A stretch of 64,000 bases of DNA from Lentisphaerota bacterium. GTDB taxonomy: Bacteria; Verrucomicrobiota; Lentisphaeria; Victivallales; Victivallaceae. Shown in pieces: positions 46,167-55,502 of this stretch. The notes under the pieces were generated by a model. The model did not search any database and was not told the DNA's origin. It was given only the letters and a program-made list of their open reading frames with translations. A program made the translations under genes and the position numbers. Location: NCBI GenBank assembly GCA_024225035.1, contig JAAEMX010000099.1, positions 24,305-88,304 of the forward strand, written 5' to 3'. Each line of letters begins with the position of its first letter. Within the stretch, counting starts at the first letter, position 1.

Positions 46167-47675
46167 TCAGGCATTAGCATCCAGTCTGGTATCAAGTGAC
46201 AAGGATACGTCCATACCTTCAAATTGAATATGCGGCAGCACGACGAAAGTACATTTGTACCAGCCGATTTGTCCGTCAATCTTTTCGATATTGATCTGTG
46301 CCTTTTTGAATGGATAGAATGAAACTGTTGTTGGACTTGGGTCAACAACTTCAGTAACATACTGACCAATCCATTCATTGAGGATTTTGCTGAGATATTC
46401 ATCATTAGCAGCTGAACCGATATTCAAACGGCCAACTTCCTTGATGTAGTGAGCAATCCTGGCCACAGAGTAAGTGTAGGCCAAATTTGTTACAAGTTGT
46501 GAGTTTTCTGTATCCCTTGGATCTTTGAACTCTTTTGGAGCTTTCAGAGACTGGGTACTGAAGAAACAGGCATTTGGTGAATTCTTTTCATAAATCAATG
46601 GAATGAATCCAGCTCTTGCCAGAGAGAGTTCTTTATTGTCTGGAAGTACGCATTCTACCGGAGCTTTTACTTCTTCTTTACCGCGTACGTTAAAGAAATG
46701 CATTGGAAGCTGTTCAATCAAACCACCGCCTTTAGGACCACGAATGTACTGACACCAGCCGGCCTTTTGGAAAGAACGAGTAAGGTTTCTGGCAAACAAC
46801 ATTGTGGCATGGCCCCATACATACTGCGTATCATCCAGAGGATTAATAGCTTCTTTAAAGTTACGCAGAGTTTTTCCTGATGGGTTGTTATCCGGATCCC
46901 ATGGCTCACGAACCATGTAGCGAGGCAGAGTAAGTCCCAGATATGCGGCCTGTTCTGTATCACGAAGCTTATTCCAGCGGCGATATCTTGGGTGTTTCAT
47001 CATGCCGTCAAGGTCTTTCAGGTCCTGCAGCTCTTTAATGTCTTTAACGCCGAAGAAACTTGGAGCAACTGAGCCAATAAATGGAGCATGACAGGCAGTA
47101 GCAATTTTGCCGACTGTAGACAGGAAGCTAATGTCTTCCGGAGTGTTTTCAAAGTCGTACAGGCCAAGCATTGACGCATATGGATTACCACCAAACTGGT
47201 CGTATTCAGCAAAATATATTTTCTTGAATAGCTCTGAACCGGTGATATCAACGCTGTTACAGTCAAAATCAAGTTCCAGCTCATCCTTAGATACGTCGAA
47301 CAAGTCAATTTTTATATTAGCTCTGAAGTTCGTGTTTTCAACCAGGTCAGAAACAGCCAGCCATTGACATTCAACATCTCTGAAAGTGTCATTTTTGATG
47401 ATCTCATTGACCTGATTATTGATGATAGTATCAATTTGAGAGACCAGATCTTGTGTCATCTGTTTGTTGTAACCTTTTCCGCCCTGATGCTGGTAGTTAG
47501 CCATAAGAAGGCTCAGGCCCCCGAGAAGTCGTGCGTTATCTTCCTGATAAACCTTGGACTTTTCTGTGAGAGCTGTAATTTCTACTTCCTGACTTGGGAC
47601 CTCTTCAGCACTTATGCTGATAGAGTCCAGAAGCCAGTCCAAATTTTTATCTTCAACCTTGGTAACCTTTTCCAT
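46167..47675 (-). CDS. tssC: T6SS sheath large subunit TssC
   Basis: 502 residues from ATG 47675 (GAAAAGG upstream). Strong family signals: LLGGLSLLMANYQHQ, FKKIYFAEYDQFGG, ISFLSTVGKIATACHAPFIG, LTLPRYMVREPW, WGHATMLFARNLTRSF and the C-terminal VVLPHIQFEGMDVSLSLDTR. With TssB it forms the contractile sheath. Confidence 0.95.
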   Translation of the reverse strand: MEKVTKVEDKNLDWLLDSISISAEEVPSQEVEITALTEKSKVYQEDNARLLGGLSLLMANYQHQGGKGYNKQMTQDLVSQIDTIINNQVNEIIKNDTFRDVECQWLAVSDLVENTNFRANIKIDLFDVSKDELELDFDCNSVDITGSELFKKIYFAEYDQFGGNPYASMLGLYDFENTPEDISFLSTVGKIATACHAPFIGSVAPSFFGVKDIKELQDLKDLDGMMKHPRYRRWNKLRDTEQAAYLGLTLPRYMVREPWDPDNNPSGKTLRNFKEAINPLDDTQYVWGHATMLFARNLTRSFQKAGWCQYIRGPKGGGLIEQLPMHFFNVRGKEEVKAPVECVLPDNKELSLARAGFIPLIYEKNSPNACFFSTQSLKAPKEFKDPRDTENSQLVTNLAYTYSVARIAHYIKEVGRLNIGSAANDEYLSKILNEWIGQYVTEVVDPSPTTVSFYPFKKAQINIEKIDGQIGWYKCTFVVLPHIQFEGMDVSLSLDTRLDANA

Positions 47676-47752
47676 AATTAAACCTTTTCTGCTAAGTTTT
47701 TTCAAGTTTTTGCAATTTAGTTTCAGTAGATAAGTATGAATGTCTTAGACTA

Positions 47753-48319
47753 TCATTTCCCTTTATCTTTGTCTGATTCTTCAACTGCAGCAGCAGCCGG
47801 TAATTGATTGGGATCAGGCAATGTATAATTGGTCAGATTTGGCAACTGATCTTTGATCGCGCTGAGTTTTTCAGGATCAGCGAGAATTTCCCCAAGATGC
47901 TGTCTGAATTTTTTGTTATTGTCAACAGTAGTTTCCAGTTCTTTGATTAACTGCTTCAGAATAAGAAGTGATTTTAACTGAGGTACGCGATCTGCGATAG
48001 TAGCTGGATTGAAAGACTTCATGCTGTCAACTGGAATTTCAACATCAAGAGAGGGATCTTTATCAGGATTGATCATGTTATCAACAGTGAAACAGAGCCT
48101 TGTGCCCATATCTTTCATTGTTGCATCCAGGTTTTTGCCATCAAGTTCTCTGACTCTACGCTCATTCAGGTCGAGTTTAGAATCCTTTGAAGTACCGGCT
48201 GATAAGTTACCCATGACCAGAAGACGCAGTGGAATTTCCCTTTGGACTTTCTCACCGTTAATCTCTGTTTCATATTTAATAGTTATACGCGATTTTGGGA
48301 CTTCGTCAATAATAGCCAT
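47753..48319 (-). CDS. tssB: T6SS sheath small subunit TssB
   Basis: 188 residues with IPLRLLVMGNLSAG near the start and SFNPATIADRVPQLKSLLIL, then FRQHLGEILADPE. These are hallmarks of TssB. First gene of cluster 1, with ACGGAGG before ATG 48319. The C-terminal tail is Ala/Glu/Lys-rich. Confidence 0.95.
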   Translation of the reverse strand: MAIIDEVPKSRITIKYETEINGEKVQREIPLRLLVMGNLSAGTSKDSKLDLNERRVRELDGKNLDATMKDMGTRLCFTVDNMINPDKDPSLDVEIPVDSMKSFNPATIADRVPQLKSLLILKQLIKELETTVDNNKKFRQHLGEILADPEKLSAIKDQLPNLTNYTLPDPNQLPAAAAVEESDKDKGK

Positions 48320-48992
48320 TATATGACCTCCGTTCTTAATAATATTTAACTAGTTATAATGCTTATAAATATTTAAAAAGCGTGGAAATATCATTGTTGT
48401 TATTACCAAGCCTGTTAAACTGTAATAAAAGAAGAACGTGTCCGACTTTCCTCCTCAAATATAGATTTGTGCAATATTTCGATTAAAAGCGCAAAACAAC
48501 ACCTGTACAGTTCCCCTCTGTCAGGTCGTAATAATTTGATAGAAATATCTGTATTCTTGAATTACCTCTCCATTAAGAAATGAGCTTAAAGCTCTTATTA
48601 ACATATTATATCTTGTTGCATTTCCTTTGTCAATAGGCATCCTTATTCCAATGACAGGCATTACCCCCCTAGTGTTCAAATTATTATTAAATATGTTTGA
48701 GGGGTATAGTGTTAATTTTATATTTAAAGTTTTTGTTATTAGGTTCTTATGTGTTTTTTTAAAGGGTCTTTTTTTTTAGAATACTACAGTTTTTACGTGT
48801 TTTTTTTTAAGTGGTTTTATTTTTTCTGTAACTTGGGGAAAGTTGTTGTTTTTTTATCATTCTTTTTTGTCAAAAATTAGAAATTGCTTATCAATTTTGA
48901 TGAAAAACTCATTTGATACATAATTTATGTTCAAAATTAAACTGGCATGAGAAATGTTTATATATAAAACAAACTATAAAAGGAGAGACAAA
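48320..48992. other. AT-rich regulatory gap upstream of T6SS cluster 1
   Basis: About 670 bases between tssB and the divergent small genes, no coding signal, T-rich runs. Probably holds the promoter of cluster 1 and that of the small genes. Confidence 0.6.
48943..48958 (+). promoter_or_regulatory. Sigma-54-like promoter candidate
   Basis: TGGCATGAGAAATGTT keeps the GG (-24) and a TG near -12 of TGGCACGN4TTGCA but has T instead of C after the -12 G. It lies 35 bases before the GTG at 48993. Weak evidence. Confidence 0.3.
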
Positions 48993-49000
48993 GTGGAAAA

Positions 49001-49174
49001 ATGATAATTGTCTTAGCTATTAGAAAGCTTTTGCAGACTCCCGAAGAAAGATATTACTGCTGTGTTTATATTCGTATTGAGCCAAAAGAAAAATCGCCGC
49101 TTGAAATCCAGGAACGTAATCCATTTATCAAAAATTCATTGCACAGAAGGTCAAACTATTTCAGGCGGAGGTAG
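49001..49174 (+). CDS. Small hypothetical protein, 57 residues
   Basis: Encodes MIIVLAIRKLLQTPEERYYC and a basic end (RRSNYFRRR). AGGAG (48981-48985) is 15 bases from ATG 49001 but ideally spaced for GTG 48993, which in the present sequence reads GTG GAA AAA TGA and stops. One more A in the run would fuse the two (MEKMIIVLAI). So this is either a three-codon leader plus coupled gene or a homopolymer frame change. Its end overlaps the ribosome binding site of the next frame. Confidence 0.4.
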   Translation: MIIVLAIRKLLQTPEERYYCCVYIRIEPKEKSPLEIQERNPFIKNSLHRRSNYFRRR

Positions 49175-49190
49175 TAAAATAAAAAGGACA

Positions 49191-49427
49191 GTGAGGGTAG
49201 TATTTGTGGGGATAATGATTCTGAGTGGAGTGAATACCTCAGCAAAATTAGACTTGAAGGGAAAAATCAAAAATTTCAGGGAACGTTCCAGGAAACGTAT
49301 TGAATTAGTGAAACAACGTTTACGCGAACGCTGGAATGATCCCGAAGTGCAAATGCATTTGGCGGAAATACGAGAGCGACACCGTGAAAGTTCTCGAATG
49401 CAGCACGCGCGTTCTAAAGCGATATAA
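49191..49427 (+). CDS. Small basic protein, possibly secreted
   Basis: From GTG 49191 it encodes a hydrophobic segment (VRVVFVGIMILSGVNTSA) like a signal peptide, then a long basic helix (FRERSRKRIELVKQRLRERW). The best ribosome binding site (GGCGGAGG, 49164-49171) points to an in-frame ATA at 49179 rather than to GTG, so the start is uncertain. No family recognised. Confidence 0.4.
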   Translation: MRVVFVGIMILSGVNTSAKLDLKGKIKNFRERSRKRIELVKQRLRERWNDPEVQMHLAEIRERHRESSRMQHARSKAI

Positions 49428-49449
49428 GGCAAATGTTTAACCGGTAGTC

Positions 49450-49776
49450 ATGGCGCAACTGGATATTATCAGAACATTGGTCAGATATGAATTAAGAAGG
49501 CGCGTGAAAATATTCAGACCGACAGCCGTTGCCTGGTATGATGCTCAGATGGGTTTAATTTTAAGCTCTCTACTCTCTCAAGTGCAAATTCCTATAAAGA
49601 TCATTCGAAACAATCCCGTTTACCGAGCAGCAAGAAGAAAACTAGCAGATGTCATAATAGCTGCCTTGCGAAAAGAAAAGTATAAAATAGCAGACATACT
49701 GCGTGATAAGCTGCAAACTCTCATAGACCAAAAGCTTGAAGAATTGAATCAGCATATAAACGAGCGCATTGAGTAG
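49450..49776 (+). CDS. Small helical hypothetical protein, 108 residues
   Basis: Starts MAQLDIIRTLVRYELRRRVK and is basic and helical throughout. No signal peptide or known domain. It follows the previous small gene by 22 bases, so three small genes may form one unit diverging from the T6SS cluster. Confidence 0.5.
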   Translation: MAQLDIIRTLVRYELRRRVKIFRPTAVAWYDAQMGLILSSLLSQVQIPIKIIRNNPVYRAARRKLADVIIAALRKEKYKIADILRDKLQTLIDQKLEELNQHINERIE

Positions 49777-49815
49777 TTAACTCAGGTAAGTTGACGATTA
49801 AGAATATTTGATATT

Positions 49816-49844
49816 AATCCCTTTAGCTAAAAAGCAAAGGGATT
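49816..49844. terminator. Stem between convergent genes
   Basis: AATCCCTTT/AAAGGGATT stem with an 11-base loop. It could stop transcription from either side, although T-runs are poor. Confidence 0.5.
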
Positions 49845-49858
49845 CACTGTTTACCATC

Positions 49859-51811
49859 CTACTTGAGGCATTTGTAGATTTGGGGAACCAGGTATTTTAA
49901 TACTGCCGCGGCTGGAATCGCGAAAATCATACCGGTTATTCCGGCGAAAATTCCACCTAGTAAAACCACTATAATTGTTTCCAAAGTGGAAAGGCCAAGT
50001 GATTCACCGATCACAGCAGGATACAGGAATAATTGTTCAATAATACCGTTTTGCAGCAGGTATAGAGCCACTATAAGGACGATCTGAAGCATGGTCACAC
50101 TGGCTCCGCCAACAGCAAGAGTTACCAGAACAGTTAATATAGCACTGGCAAATGGGCCAATGTATGGCAGCAATATACCGAGCGCGGCGATTAAGCCTAA
50201 AACTGCAGCGTAAGGAACACCAATGAGAAAAAATCCGGTTGTATATACCACTGCGTCTATGCAAATCAATGTCAGATAACCCCGCAGCCATGTTTTTAGC
50301 TTGTGGATGACTTCTGTTATAATGCGCATACCTTCGTTCAAAGTCTCTTCGGTTGCGCCGGGAAGCCATTTGCCGTTGAAGACAGTACGTACCAGATATT
50401 CGCTTTGCTTGCGGTCATCTTTGCCGTCATCACGAATAAATTCTGCCATCTTAGACAGGAAAAGTGAGAAGAAGAATATTGTTAACAGAACATTAAGTAA
50501 TATGGAAAACGTTCTACCGATGACAGTAGCTGTAAACGTGAATATGCCTCCGGATCTCTTGAGAATTGCCCCAAAAAGCTCTTTTTGCGCTTCAGGGTTA
50601 GTTAAGAACATTGAGATCTGTTCTATGGCCCACCGAACTACTGGCAGCTGTTTGAACTTAGGCTTCATGGTTTCAAGTTTATTAATAAGATCGCTTCCGT
50701 AAGAACCATTAAATTTTACAGTTGTCACCTTGGTGCCTGCAGACGTTTGGGGTGCTTTGTCTTTAGAAGGTAAATCAACCGCTTGCTTCTCCTTAGAATC
50801 TTCTTGCGGGCTGGAAGTAATCTGGATAGTGATTTGTTTGGCTTGAGGCTTAGTCTTTTCCGGTTGTTCAATTGTCATTTCATGTTGTTTGTCTCCAAAC
50901 CACTTTTTCACTCGCTGCCCAACTCCGGCAACATAGCTGGCGGAAAGTACAGAAAAGAACAACGTCAGCACCATCAGTAGTATCACAAAGCTAAATACTG
51001 TTAATGTGGTGGCTCTTGAAATTCTTTGTTTAAGAGCAGCTTGTTCTTTTTCTTCTTCAGATATATCTTCACTTGGCTTATTGCGTTTGAATAAAGCAGC
51101 AAGTTTTTTCAAAGGCATGAACAGTTTTCCAAGCAATATAAATGCTTTTGCGACAAAACCTTTGCCTTCCAGCTTGCGTTCATACCATTTTTCCAGCGGC
51201 AGGAATACATATGCCAGGATCAAGCCAAATAATACTGATTTTAGTAGTGTGGCAGTAAGGATGAACACAGCAATTACGATCAGGGCAACCAGCACACCTG
51301 CGCCTGATTTGAACAGACGGCGACGGTTTTCATCCTGCGTAGTCATATCTGTGACAATTTCAGAGAGAACCTCATCAGATATTCCAAACCCCGCAGCTGT
51401 TTCAGAAACAATCTTATGTTCTTCATTAGAATAATTGCTGTCAGCCAAAGCCAACGCGATCATACCTTGAATAACTTGTTCTTTCCTCTGTTCTGTGAGG
51501 TCTTGCAGTTTCTCAAGTTCTTGTTTTATATTAACGGGAGTAGATGATTTCAGTCGTTCGACAAACATTTTTACTTGTCTGGCTGAATGGTGTCGGCTGA
51601 GCATTTGTTCAAACTGTTCGATTTCATCGGCATCAGGTTTACCATCCGCCCAGACAACGGCCTTGAACAATGCGATAACAGCTTCACTGGTTGCGTCCGT
51701 TTTGTCTTCGTCCAAGTGGAGGAAATGCGAAACCCTTGACAAGGCTTTTCCTGCAGGTTTGTCAAACAAAGACTTAAGCCAGCTGCTTTTTTGTTGCCAA
51801 TACTCTTTCAT
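49859..51811 (-). CDS. TerB-like domain fused to AI-2E/PerM family membrane protein
   Basis: 650 residues. Residues about 35-160 (AVIALFKAVVWADGKPDADE, then LALADSNYSNEEHKIV) form a TerB-like helical domain with the two acidic metal-binding-type repeats. The remainder is an AI-2E transporter (UPF0118/PerM) membrane domain: helices near 175-200, 270-295 and a C-terminal set containing YIGPFASAILTVLV and IIVVLLGGIFAGITG. An extended, Lys/Gln-rich loop separates them. PerM-type proteins export small molecules or act as ion antiporters; the substrate here is unknown. Confidence 0.8.
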   Translation of the reverse strand: MKEYWQQKSSWLKSLFDKPAGKALSRVSHFLHLDEDKTDATSEAVIALFKAVVWADGKPDADEIEQFEQMLSRHHSARQVKMFVERLKSSTPVNIKQELEKLQDLTEQRKEQVIQGMIALALADSNYSNEEHKIVSETAAGFGISDEVLSEIVTDMTTQDENRRRLFKSGAGVLVALIVIAVFILTATLLKSVLFGLILAYVFLPLEKWYERKLEGKGFVAKAFILLGKLFMPLKKLAALFKRNKPSEDISEEEKEQAALKQRISRATTLTVFSFVILLMVLTLFFSVLSASYVAGVGQRVKKWFGDKQHEMTIEQPEKTKPQAKQITIQITSSPQEDSKEKQAVDLPSKDKAPQTSAGTKVTTVKFNGSYGSDLINKLETMKPKFKQLPVVRWAIEQISMFLTNPEAQKELFGAILKRSGGIFTFTATVIGRTFSILLNVLLTIFFFSLFLSKMAEFIRDDGKDDRKQSEYLVRTVFNGKWLPGATEETLNEGMRIITEVIHKLKTWLRGYLTLICIDAVVYTTGFFLIGVPYAAVLGLIAALGILLPYIGPFASAILTVLVTLAVGGASVTMLQIVLIVALYLLQNGIIEQLFLYPAVIGESLGLSTLETIIVVLLGGIFAGITGMIFAIPAAAVLKYLVPQIYKCLK

Positions 51812-51867
51812 ACTATCCCGCTAATTGCTGATGATTTTTCACTTACGAATCAGCGAAAAATCTGTTT

Positions 51868-52914
51868 TTATTTAACTGTGACCTTCTGTGAGCCGGAAGT
51901 TACCTTACCGCATATCGCAGCTTCAAATCCAGCTTCTTTACAGATCGCAACGGCGGCTTCAGCCTGTTCCTCAGGAACAAACCAGACCATTCCGATACCC
52001 ATATTGAAAACTCTATATGCTTCGGTGGCGTCAATTTCGCCTTTTTCGACAATTAACTTGAAAATCGGTAGCACGGGGAGGGCTGTTTTATCAAATTCAA
52101 CATCGACATCCTCCGGAAGAATGCGTGGAACGTTGTCATAAAGTCCGCCGCCGGTAATATGAGCCATGCCGTCAATGGTGACATTATCTGAATCCAGCGC
52201 CTGCTTGATTGCCGGCCAGTAGCAAGTGTGCGGTTTAAGCAGAGCTTCACCGACGCTTTCTCCAAGTTCGTCAAGAACAGTGTGAACGTCATAACCGCAT
52301 TTATCAAACAGTACTTTCCGGGCCAGGCTGTAGCCGTTTGTGTGGAGTCCGCTGGATCCCAGACCTACAGCAACATGTCCGGCTTTAATTTTTTCGCCGG
52401 TAATCAGTTGGTCCTTTTCAACAATACCGGTAATAACTCCGACGAGGTCAAAGTCATTGCCGTACATGCCAGGCATTTCAGCGGTTTCGCCGCCGAGGAC
52501 CGCACAGTTTGAAGCTTTACATGCGTCTGCGATTCCTTCGAGGACGTGCTCATAAAGGGGGCTGCGCAATTTACCGATGCCGATATAATCCATGAAGTAA
52601 ACCGGCTCTGCTCCCTGAACAGCAATATCATCAATGCAGTGATTAACAATATCATGACCGACAGAATCATATTTTTCCATCATCATGGCAACCATCAGTT
52701 TGGTGCCTACACCGTCAATACTTGAAACCATTACAGGGTTTTTGTATTTGCTCAAGTCAATCTGAAACAAACCGCCAAAACCGCCGATAGGAGACAGCAT
52801 TTCGGGACGGCGAGTGCTGGAAATTTTGTTTTTTACTTTTTTAAGAAGATTCTGGGCCAGGTCAATATCTACACCGGCCTCTTTATACAGGTCGCTTTTT
52901 ACTTGTGAGCTCAC
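51868..52914 (-). CDS. purM: Phosphoribosylformylglycinamidine cyclo-ligase
   Basis: Makes aminoimidazole ribotide in purine synthesis. MVSSIDGVGTKLMVA, DDIAVQGAEPVYFMDYIG, GGETAEMPGMY, GLGSSGLHTNGYSL and AHITGGG are all family marks, and 348 residues is the usual length. Confidence 0.96.
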   Translation of the reverse strand: MSSQVKSDLYKEAGVDIDLAQNLLKKVKNKISSTRRPEMLSPIGGFGGLFQIDLSKYKNPVMVSSIDGVGTKLMVAMMMEKYDSVGHDIVNHCIDDIAVQGAEPVYFMDYIGIGKLRSPLYEHVLEGIADACKASNCAVLGGETAEMPGMYGNDFDLVGVITGIVEKDQLITGEKIKAGHVAVGLGSSGLHTNGYSLARKVLFDKCGYDVHTVLDELGESVGEALLKPHTCYWPAIKQALDSDNVTIDGMAHITGGGLYDNVPRILPEDVDVEFDKTALPVLPIFKLIVEKGEIDATEAYRVFNMGIGMVWFVPEEQAEAAVAICKEAGFEAAICGKVTSGSQKVTVK

Positions 52915-52987
52915 TTTTGCTTCCTTAGAGGTTTATGTGTTAAAACTAATATGTTAGTAATTTAAAGCTTAATTGAATTTTTACAAT

Positions 52988-53644
52988 TCAGTCAGCTGTT
53001 ATCTCCATGAGTTTGTCCTCGACTATCTTCCGCCATTTTTCGAGTTCTTTTTCTGAGAGGTTTGGCGGTATTTCAATCTTGTCGCCAAGAATCAGCGTTA
53101 GCTTTGAAAAAGGCTTGGGTATCTGGAAGTTATCCCAGCTGCGTATCTGCCAGTATCTGGAGGCATTAATTGTCAAAGGAATAACTGGACATCCTGTGAT
53201 GGATGCCAGATGAACGGGGCCTTTTGCCATGTGGTATTTGGGACCGCGTGGTCCGTCAGGGGTAAATGCAACATTATATCCATCTTTCAGTGCTTTTAAG
53301 GCAGCACGTTGTGCGTTTGCTCCTTTGCGTGAAGACGAACCACGTACGCTGCCGATGCCAAACTGTGCAATCAGGTCTGTTATATATTGTCCGTCTCTTG
53401 AGGCGCTGACAACTGCTTTGGTTCGTTTTCGGGCAGCAGCAGGAAATGCTGCAGGGAAAAATATTAGTCTGTTGTGCCACGTTACTGATATGCATGACTG
53501 GGCTTTGTTGGAATGATCATTAGGATCTTGAATTTCCAGTCTGTAGAAAACAGCTCTTATAAATTTTATGAACAAAGCAGGCAGTACGTAGAACCAGTCG
53601 GGTAGCTTTTTGATATTTCTGAATTTCTTTTTTAGTTTACCCAT
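52988..53644 (-). CDS. DUF374 family acyltransferase
   Basis: 218 residues with VTWHNRL, SRDGQYITDLIAQFGIGSVR, GSSSRKGA and FTPDGPRGPKYHMAKG, the DUF374 lysophospholipid acyltransferase-like pattern. One N-terminal hydrophobic segment. It probably acylates lipid A or a lysophospholipid at the inner membrane; the substrate is not known. Confidence 0.85.
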   Translation of the reverse strand: MGKLKKKFRNIKKLPDWFYVLPALFIKFIRAVFYRLEIQDPNDHSNKAQSCISVTWHNRLIFFPAAFPAAARKRTKAVVSASRDGQYITDLIAQFGIGSVRGSSSRKGANAQRAALKALKDGYNVAFTPDGPRGPKYHMAKGPVHLASITGCPVIPLTINASRYWQIRSWDNFQIPKPFSKLTLILGDKIEIPPNLSEKELEKWRKIVEDKLMEITAD

Positions 53645-53708
53645 TATTTCTTTTCCAAGTAATAAGTTTTATTGTTTCATTCATTTGTGAATGCAATTAT
53701 TAAATGAT

Positions 53709-54362
53709 TTATTTATGTGATTTGGCATAATATGCACAGATATGATTTAAAATACAGTTTTCACAGTCCGGTTTTCTAGCGTTGCAGATTTCACGTCCGT
53801 GGAGGATAATCATATGTGAAAGATTAGTCCAGTATTCAGGCGGAACAACTTCATTTACCATAGCTTCTATTTTCTCTGCATTGTCAGTGTCTACAGCTCC
53901 AATCCGGTTCAAAACCCGCTTGACATGAGTATCAACTGGTAGACCGGGAATGCCAAAAGCGTCGCCCAAAATAACGTTGGCTGTTTTTCTGCCCACCCCG
54001 GCAAGGCTGGTAAGCCCTTCCATGGTGTCCGGGACAACTCCGTCAAATTTTTCAAGCAGGCTTTGAGCAGCTTTTTTGATACTTTTGGCTTTGTTTCTGA
54101 ATAAACCTGCTGATTTGATTGCCTCTTCAAGGTTTTCTATTTCAACTTCGGCAAGCGCTGCCGCATCCGGAAATTTTTTAAAAAGACCGGGAGTTATTTT
54201 GTTTACCCTGACATCAGTACATTGTGCTGAAAGGATTACCGCTACCAGAAGCTGCATTGGGTTGTTGTAGTCTAAAGAACAGTGGCAATCTCCATATTTG
54301 CCATATAAAATACGATTTACTTCAAGCAGCAGTTCGCCGCGTTTTTTTTTGCCAAGCTTCAT
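53709..54362 (-). CDS. nth: Endonuclease III
   Basis: Base-excision glycosylase/AP lyase. LTSLAGVGRKTANVILG is the helix-hairpin-helix with catalytic lysine, VDTHVKRVLNRIG carries the catalytic Asp, and C-x6-C-x2-C-x5-C near the end holds the 4Fe-4S cluster. 217 residues. Its ATG overlaps the stop of the HPt gene. Confidence 0.96.
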   Translation of the reverse strand: MKLGKKKRGELLLEVNRILYGKYGDCHCSLDYNNPMQLLVAVILSAQCTDVRVNKITPGLFKKFPDAAALAEVEIENLEEAIKSAGLFRNKAKSIKKAAQSLLEKFDGVVPDTMEGLTSLAGVGRKTANVILGDAFGIPGLPVDTHVKRVLNRIGAVDTDNAEKIEAMVNEVVPPEYWTNLSHMIILHGREICNARKPDCENCILNHICAYYAKSHK

Positions 54363-54679
54363 CGCAATCCTTCAAGTATAGTTTCCAGCCTGGAAATTTT
54401 CTCTTTAATAAGTTCAGTGGATTTACTGTTCGCAGCTTCCTGCAATTCTTTACCAGTCAAGCTTAAATGATTTGCTCCAATATTCGCCGCTGCACCTTTT
54501 ATCGTATGTCCGAGTCTTGTAAGCGCACTCCAGTCTTCTGATGCAAGCTGGCTTTTTGCCTGCACTATATATTCTTCAGCGCATTCAAGAAAGGTTTTGA
54601 ATATGTCTTCAATATCAACTTCTGAAAGTCCCAGGTTTTTGCGCATGTAATCAAAAATAAATTCTTTTGTGTCACTCAT
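54359..54679 (-). CDS. HPt phosphotransfer protein
   Basis: 106 residues, all helical, with LTRLGHTIKGAAANIGANHL; His58 is the phosphoacceptor. A single-domain HPt passes phosphate between a hybrid kinase and a response regulator; neither partner is in the window. Overlaps nth by four bases. Confidence 0.88.
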   Translation of the reverse strand: MSDTKEFIFDYMRKNLGLSEVDIEDIFKTFLECAEEYIVQAKSQLASEDWSALTRLGHTIKGAAANIGANHLSLTGKELQEAANSKSTELIKEKISRLETILEGLR

Positions 54680-54711
54680 AAAATAACCTGTCCTTTGCCG
54701 AAAGTATTAGT

Positions 54712-55320
54712 TTAAGCTGTTGTAGCAATGAAGTTCTTTAAAATTTGCAGACCGTTCTTCTGGCTTTTTTCAGGGTGAAACTGTGTAGCGCAAATATTGC
54801 CTTTACCAATAACTGCTGCAAAATCTTTAATATAATTGCAGCTTCCTATGATACAGTCAGAGTTTTCAGGAGCAACGTAGTATGAGTGGACAAAATAAAA
54901 GTAGCTGTTATCCTGGACTCCGTCAAAGAATTTTGAATTTTGCTTTAGGCTGAGACTATTCCAGCCCATGTGCGGAACCTTTTCATTGCATTCAGGAAAT
55001 TTCAGTACTTTGCCTTTAAATATTCCCAGCCCGCTGACTCCAGGGGCTTCTTCGCTGGATTCAAGCATCATGTGCATACCGAGACAAATACCCAGCAGGG
55101 GTTTTCCGCTTTGTGCTGCTTTTATTACAGCCGGCTCAAATCCGCGGGAGCGCAAGTGCTCCATCCCGTCTCCAAAATGACCTACTCCAGGCAGTATTAC
55201 TGAATCAAATTTTTCGAGTTCAGATGCCTTGTCAACAATACGGATATCACCACCGATACTTTCCAGTGCTTTGTTGACACTGAGCAGGTTGCCCATATTA
55301 TAATCAATCAGCGCGATCAT
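54712..55320 (-). CDS. hisH: Imidazole glycerol phosphate synthase glutaminase subunit
   Basis: 202 residues. The nucleophile elbow PLLGICLGMHMM (Cys) and ATQFHPEKSQ (His and Glu) form the glutaminase triad. It supplies ammonia to HisF in histidine synthesis. No other his gene is adjacent in the window. Confidence 0.95.
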   Translation of the reverse strand: MIALIDYNMGNLLSVNKALESIGGDIRIVDKASELEKFDSVILPGVGHFGDGMEHLRSRGFEPAVIKAAQSGKPLLGICLGMHMMLESSEEAPGVSGLGIFKGKVLKFPECNEKVPHMGWNSLSLKQNSKFFDGVQDNSYFYFVHSYYVAPENSDCIIGSCNYIKDFAAVIGKGNICATQFHPEKSQKNGLQILKNFIATTA

Positions 55321-55407
55321 TGCTTTACCTTTTCGATATTAAAGTCATGTATTATCACATCGAAAAGTAATATAACCCTAGTTTAAGAAATTGCAGGTTT
55401 ATTCCCT

Positions 55408-55448
55408 AAAAAAAAGGCGGCGCCTTTTCCTGAGAAAAAGCGCCGCCT
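55408..55448 (-). terminator. Strong intrinsic terminator after tssM2
   Basis: On the minus strand AGGCGGCGC...GCGCCGCCT with an A/T-rich upper stem, followed by eight Ts. It closes the second tss operon. Confidence 0.93.
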
Positions 55449-55502
55449 GACGTTGTTTGTAACAGTCGGCTTTTTCAGCTGTATCCGCTGATACATCAGT
55501 GA

